NCBI GenBank assembly: GCA_012519745.1 | Contig: JAAYPO010000061.1 | Coordinates: 1 to 36,019, forward strand | Source: Clostridiaceae bacterium | GTDB lineage: Bacteria; Bacillota; Clostridia; Acetivibrionales; DTU013 | Length of the DNA: 36,019 nt | Direction of reading: 5' to 3' | Shown: positions 1-7,695 of the stretch, one piece after another | Position numbering within the stretch: the first letter of the stretch is position 1 | How the letters are laid out: the number at the start of each line of letters is the position of its first letter | Made by a program: the position numbers and the translations under genes | The notes under the pieces: model-generated | What the model saw: only the letters and a program-made list of their open reading frames with translations | What the model was told of the DNA's origin: nothing | Databases searched by the model: none

Positions 1-422
1 GCCATACTGAAATGGGAAAGGGTGCATTGGAACAGATCAGATTTTTTACAGACCGCAAGGTGCCTGTCGAGTCCATCATCATATGTCATCTTGACCGGGA
101 CCTCACAGACATGGGCTATTTGATGGAGGCCGCATCAACAGGTGTTTATCTGGAGCTTGATACCATAGGCAGACACAAATACCACTCTGATGATGATGAA
201 GCCGGATTCATATCAAAGCTGCTGGAAAATGGATATGAGGACAGGCTCCTGCTGGGCCTTGACACGACCCGCGAGCGCATGAAAGCCTATGGCGGACCCA
301 TAGGACTGGACTATATGTTTGAGATCTTCTTCCCGCTTCTTAAGAGCTACGGGATAGATGAAAGGTATATAAGCAAGTTTACAGTAAGCAATCCTGCAAA
401 AGCATTCACAATAAAACAGTGA
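1..422 (+). CDS. Phosphotriesterase-family metal-dependent hydrolase (probable sugar-phosphate lactonase), C-terminal part
   Basis: The reading frame is open from the left edge (first full codon at base 3, CAT) to a TGA ending at 422, so this is the last ~139 residues of a protein of normally ~310-330. The visible part matches the C-terminal half of the amidohydrolase-type TIM barrel of the phosphotriesterase family. It opens with H-T-E, continues with the ICHLDR segment that carries a metal-binding His, and has GLDTT, the position of the conserved Asp ligand. The family also ends with a helix like SNPAKAF. Several bacterial members hydrolyse phosphorylated sugar lactones rather than organophosphates. 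The position in front of a dehydrogenase, an isomerase and KDPG aldolase favours that role, but the substrate is inference. The ATG at 12 is internal, not a start. Confidence 0.8.
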   Translation, partial: HTEMGKGALEQIRFFTDRKVPVESIIICHLDRDLTDMGYLMEAASTGVYLELDTIGRHKYHSDDDEAGFISKLLENGYEDRLLLGLDTTRERMKAYGGPIGLDYMFEIFFPLLKSYGIDERYISKFTVSNPAKAFTIKQ

Positions 423-497
423 GGCATTCCCATGGCAAGCAACTAGTGAGCAGTCGGGAGTGTCCCTAAAAAACACAGCAATGAAAGGAGCACAACT

Positions 498-1448
498 ATG
501 AAACTGCCAGGAAAGGCAACACAACCAACATTCTATTTTATCGGCGTCACCACCACCAAATCCTCCATCATGAAGATATTCCCGCTCTGGGCAAAGGCAC
601 TGGGGCTCAAGGACGCCATCATCAAGGGCATCGACATCGAGATACATGCTCAGCCCGAGGTTTACAGAGAGGTGGTCGAATTCATCAAAAACGATGAATT
701 ATCTCTGGGTGCGCTGGTCACGACCCACAAGATCGACCTTTACAATGCGGCAAAGGATCTGTTCGATTACCTTGATCCCTATGCGACTATGTTCAGCGAG
801 CTCTCCTGTATCTCCAAAAAGGACGGCAGACTGGAAGGCTATGCAAAGGACCCCATCACAGCAGGATTGGCCCTGGAGGCCTTCGTACCGAACAACTTCT
901 TCAAGGATCACGGCGGAGACGCGCTGCTGATCGGTGCAGGAGGAAGTGCCATTTCCATGGCTGCATACCTTCTCAACGAGGATAAGGGCGACAACATACC
1001 AAACAGACTCATTGTCGCCAACAGAAGCAAACCAAGACTGGATGCCATCGAAAGGATAGTCGGTGGGATAAAGCCCGATGCAAGCGCTGAATTCCATCTG
1101 ACCCCGGAGCCGGGGCAAAATGATGTGTTGGTAGAAAAGCTCAAGCCCTATTCCCTCATCGTCAACGCCACGGGCCTTGGAAAAGACAGACCCGGCTCAC
1201 CGTTGACCAATGATGTGGTGTTCCCTGAAAACAGCCTTGTGTGGGAAATAAACTACAGAGGCGACCTGCTCTTCATGCACCAGGCTCTGGCTCAAAAGGA
1301 CGCTAAAAAGCTGCATGTGGAGGACGGCTGGATATACTTTATCCACGGCTGGACTCAGGTCATTGCAGAAGTGTTCCATATCGAAATAACAAAAGAGCTG
1401 TTCGATGAGTGCAGGAGAATAGCAGACGAAGTCCAGAAAAAAGGCTGA
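498..1448 (+). CDS. Shikimate dehydrogenase-like (AroE-family) NAD(P)-dependent oxidoreductase
   Basis: The protein has 316 residues, and AGGAG lies 8 nt before the ATG. The N-terminal substrate domain contains VTTHK, whose Lys78 matches the catalytic Lys of AroE. Asp118 in YAKDP matches its catalytic Asp partner. The C-terminal Rossmann domain has GAGGSA at about 146-151 and the NATGLG motif typical of the family. The key residues are therefore present and the enzyme is probably active on a cyclic or acyclic polyol/keto substrate. It is longer than ordinary AroE (~270-290 aa) and has no aromatic-pathway genes around it. It sits between a lactonase-like gene and a cupin isomerase/KDPG aldolase, so I infer a catabolic dehydrogenase and not shikimate biosynthesis. 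The exact substrate is unknown. Confidence 0.8.
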   Translation: MKLPGKATQPTFYFIGVTTTKSSIMKIFPLWAKALGLKDAIIKGIDIEIHAQPEVYREVVEFIKNDELSLGALVTTHKIDLYNAAKDLFDYLDPYATMFSELSCISKKDGRLEGYAKDPITAGLALEAFVPNNFFKDHGGDALLIGAGGSAISMAAYLLNEDKGDNIPNRLIVANRSKPRLDAIERIVGGIKPDASAEFHLTPEPGQNDVLVEKLKPYSLIVNATGLGKDRPGSPLTNDVVFPENSLVWEINYRGDLLFMHQALAQKDAKKLHVEDGWIYFIHGWTQVIAEVFHIEITKELFDECRRIADEVQKKG

Positions 1449-1485
1449 TCCGAACTGATAATATCAATGAAAAGAGGAGAATATC

Positions 1486-2061
1486 ATGAGTGACAATAAA
1501 GTAAATCCTTTTACGATCTTTTTTGATCTGCAAAATGGGATGTCCGACGAGAGAAAACCTACAAGGCGCCTCCTTTCACAAATGAAGGGAATGTATGCTG
1601 ATGACACAGCTTTTGAAGCCGCGGTAAAAGCCAATGATGACACGGTCTATGATTTTTATGAGCTTGGCTTGCCGGAGACTTCGGGAGATCTGCTTTTTGG
1701 GACCAGCATCGTATATCCAGGCAAAGTCGGCAATGAATATTATATGACAAAAGGACACTTCCACACTATCCTAGACACAGCCGAGGTCTATTACTGCCTG
1801 AGCGGCAAGGGCTACATGCTCATGGAAAACCCGGAGGGCGACTGGGATGCTCAGCTGCTGACGCCGGGCAAGGCAGTTTATGTTCCCGGAAGATATGCTC
1901 ACAGGAGCATCAATATAGGGGATGAAAAGCTGGTGACCTTCTTCGTGTTCCGTGCCGATGCAGGCCATGATTATGGAACCATCGAAACAAAGGGTTACAG
2001 GAAGCTGATAGTTGAAAAGGACGGAAAGCCTGTAATCATAGACAATCCGAAATGGAAATGA
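1486..2061 (+). CDS. Cupin-type glucose-6-phosphate isomerase
   Basis: The protein has 191 residues, and AGAGGAGA precedes the ATG. It is a single cupin domain of the archaeal-type glucose-6-phosphate isomerase family, which interconverts aldose and ketose 6-phosphates using a bound metal. The metal ligands are visible: His91 and His93 in KGHFH, Glu100 in DTAEVYY and His139 in GRYAHRS. The length fits the family (~190 aa). It lies 37 nt after the AroE-like gene and 30 nt before the KDPG aldolase, so it is almost certainly co-transcribed. In this setting it may act on an unusual sugar or sugar-acid phosphate rather than serve as the glycolytic enzyme. That is inference from context. Confidence 0.85.
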   Translation: MSDNKVNPFTIFFDLQNGMSDERKPTRRLLSQMKGMYADDTAFEAAVKANDDTVYDFYELGLPETSGDLLFGTSIVYPGKVGNEYYMTKGHFHTILDTAEVYYCLSGKGYMLMENPEGDWDAQLLTPGKAVYVPGRYAHRSINIGDEKLVTFFVFRADAGHDYGTIETKGYRKLIVEKDGKPVIIDNPKWK

Positions 2062-2091
2062 AAATAAAGCCTTTGGGAGGTTTGTACTGAC

Positions 2092-2730
2092 ATGAGTAAA
2101 AAGTGGGAGATCATTAAGAAAATAACCGATTCAGGTCTGGTTGTTGTAGTGCGTGCCGATAATGCCGACACGGCAAAGAGGATAACAGATGCATGCCTTG
2201 AAGGCGGCGCTGCTGCAATAGAAATAACGTATACAGTACCGGGTGCGACCAAGGTCATCGAAGAGCTGTCAAAGGAATACGCAGGTAAGATAATCATAGG
2301 TGCCGGGACTGTGCTCGATCCCGAAACCGCAAGGATAGCCATCCTGTCCGGTGCACAGTATGTCGTCAGTCCCTTCCTCAGCCGTGAGACCCTAAAGCTG
2401 TGCAACCGCTACCAGGTGCCCTGCATGCCGGGTGTCATGACGATAGAGGGAGTTGTGGAGGCAATGGAGCTAGGTGCTGATATCCTGAAGGTATTCCCGG
2501 GTGAGGCTTTTGGACCTGGTATAATCAAGTCGATAAAGGGTCCCCTGCCCCAGGCTAACATGATGCCTACCGGCGGAGTCAGCATTGACAATGTGGATCA
2601 GTGGATCAAAGCCGGCGCAGTTGCGGTAGGTGCGGGCGGCAGCCTGACAGCAGGCGCAAAGACCGGTGATTATGCAAGCATAAAACGCCTCGCCGCCGAG
2701 TTCGTCGCCAAGATAAAAGCGGCAAGATAA
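2092..2730 (+). CDS. eda: KDPG/KHG aldolase (2-dehydro-3-deoxyphosphogluconate aldolase)
   Basis: The protein has 212 residues, the usual size for this class I aldolase, and GGGAGG lies 11 nt before the ATG. The Schiff-base Lys is Lys133 in ADILKVFPG, the catalytic Glu is Glu44 in AIEIT, and Arg21 after the VVVV strand matches the carboxylate-binding Arg. The MPTGGV phosphate-binding segment and a second Gly-rich loop follow. The reaction cleaves 2-keto-3-deoxy-6-phosphogluconate to pyruvate and glyceraldehyde 3-phosphate; relatives also act on 4-hydroxy-2-oxoglutarate or the galacto epimer. It is the last gene of the plus-strand operon. A long hairpin starting 3 nt after its stop codon probably ends the transcript. 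Confidence 0.92.
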   Translation: MSKKWEIIKKITDSGLVVVVRADNADTAKRITDACLEGGAAAIEITYTVPGATKVIEELSKEYAGKIIIGAGTVLDPETARIAILSGAQYVVSPFLSRETLKLCNRYQVPCMPGVMTIEGVVEAMELGADILKVFPGEAFGPGIIKSIKGPLPQANMMPTGGVSIDNVDQWIKAGAVAVGAGGSLTAGAKTGDYASIKRLAAEFVAKIKAAR

Positions 2731-2732
2731 TT

Positions 2733-2803
2733 CAGGGGATCAGGCTTGTATGATTGCCTTATTCAATTAAAGGAGAATGGGCAATTATGCAAGCCTGCCC
2801 CTG
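2733..2803 (+). terminator. Long hairpin between convergent genes, also a dispersed repeat
   Basis: Bases 2741-2758 pair with 2780-2797 over 18 bp. In the plus-strand transcript the only two non-Watson-Crick positions are G-U pairs, whereas they would be A-C mismatches in the minus-strand RNA. Outside this, CAGGGG (2733-2738) pairs with CCCCTG (2798-2803), leaving a 2-nt bulge. The loop is 21 nt. Only a short T-run follows, so the terminator role for the eda operon is inferred. The right arm overlaps the 3' end of the opposing small gene. An exact 17-base piece of this element recurs at 35701. Confidence 0.6.
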
Positions 2804-3117
2804 TTTGCTATCAGATCCATGAGATAAGGTATGTTTTCACCATATATATAATTATAGAGTGTTGTGCGTTCACCGCTCTTCTCGATTATATCGAAGCTGG
2901 CATCCTTTTTCATTTTGATCAGGGGATACATTGAGTCCTCCACCCTATCGATGGCTGTATATGGGATATCTTTCAGTACACGCTTGAAAACCATACCTGC
3001 TATTACTACTCTTTCGCTGGTTATATATACCAGTACATCATGATGCCCTATATTGATCTTTCGCAACTTTGCAGTGTGCACAAGCACCTCACTATCCCTT
3101 AGTACAAATCTTGCCAT
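2785..3117 (-). CDS. Small PH-domain-like protein of unknown function
   Basis: The protein has 110 residues from the ATG at 3117, which is preceded by an AGGAAAGG stretch about 9-11 nt upstream. An in-frame ATG at 3159 would add 14 residues but has no ribosome binding site. The protein alternates strands (a VLVYITSERVVIAG segment near the middle of the first half) with no signal peptide or membrane span and a terminal helix. The pattern resembles a small bacterial PH-like beta-barrel, a fold-level guess only. It follows rhamnulokinase by 64 nt on the same strand and converges on eda. I do not recognise a specific function. Confidence 0.6.
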   Translation of the reverse strand: MARFVLRDSEVLVHTAKLRKINIGHHDVLVYITSERVVIAGMVFKRVLKDIPYTAIDRVEDSMYPLIKMKKDASFDIIEKSGERTTLYNYIYGENIPYLMDLIANRGRLA

Positions 3118-3181
3118 CTCTGCCAACACCTTTCCTGCATTTCCAGATCGCCAGCACATATTCTATGGATTATCCATAATC

Positions 3182-4672
3182 CTATAGCCTTTCTTCAAGT
3201 CCGGTGACCCTAATGAACCTGTGGTATTGCTCATCCCAGCGTTCTGATCCGTGTGGTGGGAATATCTCAGGCGGAAAGCTGCTCCTGATTATGCTTCTTG
3301 CCTGTGTATAGTCAGACAGCTCTCCTAGTGATATCAACTGCACAAGTCCGTTACCAAGAGCTGTCGCTTCAGACGGTCCCGCATACACAGGCCTGCTGCA
3401 GCAGTTGGCTGTAAATGCGTTCAGCAGTGCGTTCTGAGAACCTCCGCCCACTATGTGGATCCTTTCATATTTATTGCCTGTGATCCTTTCAAGCCCTTCG
3501 ATCACATACCTGTATTTGAAAGCCAGGCTCTCTAGTACTATCCTTACGATGCTGCCCGTATCCTCCGGAGCCTTCTGCCCTGTCCTGATGCAGTATTCTC
3601 TAACAGTCTCCGGCATATCGGAGGGCTCGTAAAATGCTTCATCATCGGGGTCTATGAACGCGCTGAATGGCTCTGCCGCCTCAGCAAGACTGCTGAGCTC
3701 AGAGAATGTGTATCTCCTGCCGTCCACAGTCAGCTTCCGCCGGATCTCCTGCATTATCCAAAGACCCATGACGTTTTTGAGAAGCCTGATCCTGTCATTG
3801 ACGCCGCCCTCGTTGGAATAGTTCAAACGATAAGCTTCGGCATTGATCACGGGAGTATCGGTTTCTGTACCGACGATGGACCATGTCCCGCTGCTGATAT
3901 ACAGTACCGGTCCATCCAACTCCGGCACGGCCGCCACTGCAGATCCGGTGTCGTGAGAGCCTACAGCCGTCAGTCTCAATTGATCTATACCTGCTTCTGC
4001 GGACAGAGAGGGCATTACCCTGCCGATCTCTGTACCGGGCATTACTATTGAGGAGAATATCCTGCGGGGTATCCCGAGCATCTCCATAAGCCCCTGATCC
4101 CAGTCCGACATTTCATAGCTGTAAAGCTGGGAAATAGTTGCCATGGTGTATTCGTTATACTGCTCCCCTGTCAGATGATAGGCCAGCAGATCCGGCAAAA
4201 ACAAAACTTTGTCGGCCATTTCCAGGATGTAGGGTCTGTCCTTTGCCAGGTGGTACATTTGATACATGGAGTTCATCCGTACCTGCTGTATACCGTTCCT
4301 GGAATACAGCTCCATACCGCCAAGCCTTGAGTTGACCTCTTCAACAAGGCCGGCGGTGCGGTTGTCACGATGACTGTATGGATTTTCTATCATATAGCCC
4401 TTCTTATCAAGCAAAACAAAATCATTCCCCCAGGTATCGATGCCCAGGGAGGCTATCTCGCTGCCGCCGGCACATACTTCCTGAAGTCCTGATATCAGGC
4501 CCCTCCATATCCCCAGTATATCCCAGTAAAGGCTCTTGCCCATAATGACAGGACCGTTGTTGTATCTGGCTATCTGCCTTATATCCAGTCTGCTGCCGCT
4601 AAAGCCTATTTGCAGCATTCTTGTACTGCCTCCGCCTGCATCGAATGCCAGGACATTTTTTTGAGCACACAT
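3182..4672 (-). CDS. rhaB: Rhamnulokinase-type FGGY sugar kinase
   Basis: The protein has 496 residues, and GGAG lies 9 nt before the ATG. FGGY kinases phosphorylate ketoses or polyols with ATP; rhamnulokinases make rhamnulose 1-phosphate. The N-terminal actin-like domain opens with FDAGGGSTRM (the RhaB variant of the DxGxxS/T phosphate loop). The second half carries GSHDTGSAVAA with the catalytic Asp241, a SSGTWS segment and a late GGGSQN plus ATALGN, all RhaB-like. It is downstream of a DeoR regulator and a class II aldolase, which would cleave a ketose 1-phosphate to dihydroxyacetone phosphate and an aldehyde. The real sugar may be rhamnulose, fuculose or a related ketose, and no rhamnose isomerase of the usual kind is visible here. 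Confidence 0.85.
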   Translation of the reverse strand: MCAQKNVLAFDAGGGSTRMLQIGFSGSRLDIRQIARYNNGPVIMGKSLYWDILGIWRGLISGLQEVCAGGSEIASLGIDTWGNDFVLLDKKGYMIENPYSHRDNRTAGLVEEVNSRLGGMELYSRNGIQQVRMNSMYQMYHLAKDRPYILEMADKVLFLPDLLAYHLTGEQYNEYTMATISQLYSYEMSDWDQGLMEMLGIPRRIFSSIVMPGTEIGRVMPSLSAEAGIDQLRLTAVGSHDTGSAVAAVPELDGPVLYISSGTWSIVGTETDTPVINAEAYRLNYSNEGGVNDRIRLLKNVMGLWIMQEIRRKLTVDGRRYTFSELSSLAEAAEPFSAFIDPDDEAFYEPSDMPETVREYCIRTGQKAPEDTGSIVRIVLESLAFKYRYVIEGLERITGNKYERIHIVGGGSQNALLNAFTANCCSRPVYAGPSEATALGNGLVQLISLGELSDYTQARSIIRSSFPPEIFPPHGSERWDEQYHRFIRVTGLEERL

Positions 4673-4695
4673 AAACTATTTCTCCGTTCAGTTAT

Positions 4696-4741
4696 ATTCA
4701 TAGTCAATGCGCTTTGCTGTCATTCTTATTCAATGCGCCTT
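4696..4741. repeat. Imperfect 20-bp direct repeat between the DeoR gene and rhaB
   Basis: Two copies of a 20-base unit, at 4696-4715 and 4722-4741, agree at 17 of 20 positions and share the core TCAATGCGC. They repeat with a 26-base period. They fill the 85-bp gap between the regulator stop and the rhaB start, so they may be binding sites or a local duplication. No promoter motif is obvious inside them. Confidence 0.55.
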
Positions 4742-4757
4742 GTTCGGTTCGCCTTCC

Positions 4758-5537
4758 TTAGTCTTCACAAACTACTATTTCCATATCCGGCCTGCTATGC
4801 TTCAGCTGCCTGATCAGATCGCCGGAGGGCTTTTCGTCTGTTATCAGAACATCGCATATCTCCAACCCTCCCAGCCTTATCGGTCCGAGCTTGCCGAATT
4901 TGGTATGGTCAATAAGAAAATAGACCTTCTCCGCCAGGCTGATCATTTCACGTTTTAGCCCGACTTCGTGCAGATTCCCGTCCGTAAATCCATATTCATC
5001 AGATATACCGTGACAGGATATAAAGGCCTTGTTGGGGAAAAACTCCCGGGTAAACTTGTCCGACACAGCTCCGGACAGGGACAGGTTGGCTTTATTGAAC
5101 ACGCCTCCTGTACATAACATAGATATGTTTTCTTTCCTGTACATGGAGTACTCCTGCAAAACCTTAATAGAGTTTGTCAGAATGGTCAGCTGCATATTAT
5201 CATCCAGATGCTTTATCAGGTTCACCAGTGTCGAGCTGTTGTCGATGAAGATCATATCACCCTCATTTATGAAGCCCACAGCTTCTCGGCAAAGCCTGTC
5301 CTTCTCAACGGCATTCTTCATGACCCTGACCTGTACCGGGTACTCCCTTTCTTTTTGATTTACTGCCACCGCTCCGCCATGGGTCCTCTTCAGGACACCC
5401 TGCGCTTCGAGTTCGCGCATGTCCCTGCGTATCGTCTCGGCAACCACACCAAGCATTTTGGACAGAGTATTGACCTCCGCTTTACCGTGCTGCTCCAGGT
5501 ATTCTATTATCCTGCTCTTTCTCTCATACGCAAGCAT
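4758..5537 (-). CDS. DeoR/GlpR-family transcriptional regulator
   Basis: The protein has 259 residues. The N-terminal DeoR helix-turn-helix (about 6-58) includes the family signature around VAETIRRD and ends with the THGGAV stretch. The C-terminal sugar-phosphate-binding domain has the expected DNSST, LTNS, CTGG and DHTKFGK motifs. These regulators are usually repressors released by a phosphorylated sugar. The ATG has a run of Gs instead of a strict GGAGG. The gene lies between a class II aldolase and rhamnulokinase on the same strand, so it most likely controls this island. A shared 10-base element in two promoters nearby (7381 and 9190) is a candidate target. Both assignments are inference. 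Confidence 0.88.
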   Translation of the reverse strand: MLAYERKSRIIEYLEQHGKAEVNTLSKMLGVVAETIRRDMRELEAQGVLKRTHGGAVAVNQKEREYPVQVRVMKNAVEKDRLCREAVGFINEGDMIFIDNSSTLVNLIKHLDDNMQLTILTNSIKVLQEYSMYRKENISMLCTGGVFNKANLSLSGAVSDKFTREFFPNKAFISCHGISDEYGFTDGNLHEVGLKREMISLAEKVYFLIDHTKFGKLGPIRLGGLEICDVLITDEKPSGDLIRQLKHSRPDMEIVVCED

Positions 5538-5610
5538 TGTGCTGCCCCCGCCCCATAACTTTATATTTTGGAATAATTATAGCATATTGTACCAGCAAAT
5601 ATAATTATCT

Positions 5611-6213
5611 TCACACCAGCTTTCCAAAGATATTACATTTAGCATCGCATTCTATGCGCTCCACAACGCTGAAGGCCTGTTCCAGATGCTTGCCCACTGC
5701 AACGGTGCCATGGAGGGGCAGCAGTGCGCAAAGACCGCTCCTTTTGAGTATCTCACGTTTGTCCTTGAAAAAGTCATAGACATGCTCCGCCAGATCCAGT
5801 GAATAGGCCTTTGCCTGTTCGATATGAAGGCAGTCCCCCATCTTCTGCGTGGCTTCCGTCACCGACGGGATAGGTTTTCTGGCTGCTACATATACCATTG
5901 TGTATTCAGGATGGGCATGTATCGCAGCGCCGATCTCGGGGATGTTTTTCAGAAGCAGGGCATGCATCCTGCACTCTCTGGAAAGCACACCATCGCCCTC
6001 AAGTATATTCAGGTCATAGTCACACAGCAGTATATTCTCAGGGCCGATTTCACAGTGCCTGTGCTCAGACATCATCGACGGTGTGACGATTATCCTGTTT
6101 TCATCAACACGCATTGCGGCATTGCCGCCGGCTGCGTTGGTTAGCTTTCTATCAAACAGCAGCTTCATTGTTTTTGCAAGCTTTTTACGTTCCTCCAGAT
6201 AACTGATAGACAT
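5611..6213 (-). CDS. Class II aldolase/adducin-family protein (fuculose/rhamnulose-phosphate aldolase type)
   Basis: The ATG at 6213 is chosen because GGAGG precedes it by 4 nt; an upstream in-frame ATG at 6258 has no such site. That gives 200 residues, close to FucA length. The zinc ligands and catalytic acid of the family are all visible: Glu80 in SRECRMH, His99 and His101 in IHAHPEY, and His168 in LPLHGTV. The Gly-rich phosphate loop is GGNAAMR. The enzyme would split a ketose 1-phosphate into dihydroxyacetone phosphate and a short aldehyde, or act as a ribulose-phosphate 4-epimerase relative. The neighbouring rhamnulokinase could supply its substrate. It lies 109 nt after the PfkB kinase gene on the same strand. 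Confidence 0.85.
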   Translation of the reverse strand: MSISYLEERKKLAKTMKLLFDRKLTNAAGGNAAMRVDENRIIVTPSMMSEHRHCEIGPENILLCDYDLNILEGDGVLSRECRMHALLLKNIPEIGAAIHAHPEYTMVYVAARKPIPSVTEATQKMGDCLHIEQAKAYSLDLAEHVYDFFKDKREILKRSGLCALLPLHGTVAVGKHLEQAFSVVERIECDAKCNIFGKLV

Positions 6214-6322
6214 ATTTCCTCCTTGTGTCGGGCAAGACCGGCTTTCCATGCTGTTCATACAGATCCCATATGATCGCAGACAGATGGAGCGGCCGGACTT
6301 CCCTTGCTGATAATATTATTAT

Positions 6323-7258
6323 TTAAAATACTAATTCTTTTACTGTGACTTCTGCTTCGAGTCTTGCGGCAATTTCCGGATCGAATCCGACAGTTGCTTC
6401 ATTCATTGCTGTTGCTGCAGCTGCAGCTGTTGCTTTTTTAAGGATATCAACGGTAGACAGCTTCATCTCATAACCGGCAACGATACCTGAGAGTAGCGCA
6501 TCACCGCATCCGACAGTATTTTTTACTGCCACCTCAGGCGAAAGGATTCTGTATAGTCTTCCGTCAAGCAAGGCATAGCTGCCGTCTCCTCCGCAGGATG
6601 CGATGATATTTTCCGCACCGTTTTCATTCACTTCCCTCAGCGCTGATATGATATCAGCTTCGGTACTCAGCTCCCTGCCGCAAAGACAGCTTAACTCATC
6701 CAGATTGGGCTTGATCAGGAAGGGCCTTTTTCTTATGCCTGCCTCCAGATGCACCCCGCTGGCATCCAGACAAAAGCGGGCGCCTTTTTCAGCGGCGATA
6801 TCCATGAGCTTTTCCTGCAGCCCGGTATCTTTCTGATTCGAGGCATCGCCTGAAATGACCACCATATCTCCTCTTTCCACCAGTGTTGAATAATGACTGA
6901 CGAATTGGTCTATGACAGTCTGGTCCATCATCTCTCCCTTTTCCGATATGAGAGTACAGTTTCCATCGCCGTCCGTCAGTACATAATTAGTCCTTGAATT
7001 GCCCTCATCCAATCTGATAAATCTCAGATCGATATCGTACTGGGAAAGCCTCTTTAGGATCTCGTCGCCGGTAACACCCATCACCACGCCGGCAGCCTTG
7101 CTTCTGATCCCCATCAGGCTGAGGTTTATCGACACATGGGTTCCTTTTCCCCCTACGCAGCACATTTTTCTTTGTACTCTATTTGTTACATTCAGACGAA
7201 ATCTGTCCAATGCCATTACCAAATCCATTGCAGGATTTATTGTAACCGTTACTACCAT
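6323..7258 (-). CDS. PfkB-family hexose-phosphate kinase (1-phosphofructokinase/tagatose-6-phosphate kinase type)
   Basis: The ATG at 7258 has GGAGGAGG 4 nt upstream, giving 311 residues, the normal size. A longer in-frame reading to 7420 crosses the promoter and is unlikely. The start reads MVVTVTINPAMD, the TxNPxxD opening of the 1-phosphofructokinase subfamily. The substrate loop GGKG is at 36-39. The C-terminal ATP/catalytic motif is NTVGCGDALLSG with Asp253 as base. The enzyme phosphorylates a sugar phosphate to a bisphosphate. The aldolase that follows is of the ketose-1-phosphate type, so whether the two act in sequence is open. A TTGATT-17-TATAAT promoter lies 76 nt upstream. Confidence 0.88.
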   Translation of the reverse strand: MVVTVTINPAMDLVMALDRFRLNVTNRVQRKMCCVGGKGTHVSINLSLMGIRSKAAGVVMGVTGDEILKRLSQYDIDLRFIRLDEGNSRTNYVLTDGDGNCTLISEKGEMMDQTVIDQFVSHYSTLVERGDMVVISGDASNQKDTGLQEKLMDIAAEKGARFCLDASGVHLEAGIRKRPFLIKPNLDELSCLCGRELSTEADIISALREVNENGAENIIASCGGDGSYALLDGRLYRILSPEVAVKNTVGCGDALLSGIVAGYEMKLSTVDILKKATAAAAATAMNEATVGFDPEIAARLEAEVTVKELVF

Positions 7259-7333
7259 ATTGCCTCCTCCAGTTGTCATCACTGCCATGAGATACACAAA
7301 GGCCTCTGATGAATATTTTGATGCAATACAGAA

Positions 7334-7362
7334 ATTATAACAGAAAACATCACGCAAATCAA
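7334..7362 (-). promoter_or_regulatory. Sigma-A promoter of the pfkB-like gene
   Basis: On the minus strand, TTGATT (7362-7357) and a perfect TATAAT (7339-7334) are 17 nt apart. Transcription would start near 7327, leaving a leader of about 70 nt before the ATG at 7258. Confidence 0.75.
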
Positions 7363-7380
7363 CATTTACAAATACTTTAT

Positions 7381-7395
7381 AACATTTTCGAACAT
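7381..7395. promoter_or_regulatory. Candidate operator AACATTTTCGAACAT
   Basis: This 15-base stretch contains an imperfect palindrome around TTCGAA and lies about 20 nt upstream of the pfkB -35 box. Its first ten bases recur exactly in the spacer of the divergent promoter at 9180. The local DeoR regulator is the obvious candidate ligand, which is inference. Confidence 0.4.
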
Positions 7396-7535
7396 AATCA
7401 CAAATGGAACAACATGCCAATGATATGGCTCAAAATGTTTATCAAAGATAATTGTCCCATAACTTGATATAACATCTTGCCTAACCTTTTATAGGTCGAC
7501 TCCGCTGGAACATCGAATCAACACCCCGCCTGGCC

Positions 7536-7581
7536 TGTATATCCTAAGGAGCCTGGATCTACCGGCTCCTTTGGATATACA
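7536..7581. repeat. Near-perfect inverted repeat, 18-bp arms
   Basis: Arms 7536-7553 and 7564-7581 match at 17 of 18 positions around a 10-nt loop, beginning TGTATATCC and ending GGATATACA. There is no T-run on either side. It lies between the terminator-like hairpin of the old yellow enzyme gene and the pfkB promoter. It could be an RNA structure, a second terminator or the remnant of a small mobile element. Confidence 0.6.
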
Positions 7582-7597
7582 CAGCATTTCAGCAAAA

Positions 7598-7634
7598 CAG
7601 CCGGTACCCTTATAGAGGTGAGAAATACCGGCTG
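7598..7634 (-). terminator. Terminator-like hairpin after the old yellow enzyme gene
   Basis: CAGCCGGTA (7598-7606) and TACCGGCTG (7626-7634) form a 9-bp stem with a 19-nt loop. On the minus strand the stem is followed by TTTTGC. It begins 62 nt after the stop codon of the gene that ends at 7696. Confidence 0.5.
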
Positions 7635-7695
7635 CCTTGCTATATAATATTGAAAGAAGGGATGTGCTCTTCTCAAAGCTGGACAGTACAGATGA

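Larger units (their letters stand above)
7259..7695. other. 437-bp intergenic region: pfkB promoter, candidate operator, two hairpins
   Basis: Going leftwards to rightwards it holds the pfkB leader, the promoter at 7334-7362, a candidate operator at 7381-7395 and a small palindrome TTATC-AAA-GATAA at 7439-7451. It then has an 18-bp-arm hairpin at 7536-7581 and a terminator-like hairpin at 7598-7634 after the old yellow enzyme gene. A 77-codon open frame here has no convincing start or family and is not called. Confidence 0.6.

Noticed and set aside
213-647. Minus-strand open frame across the end of the phosphotriesterase gene and the start of the AroE-like gene
   Set aside because: Both plus-strand genes are clear families; the antisense frame has no start signal or similarity pattern.
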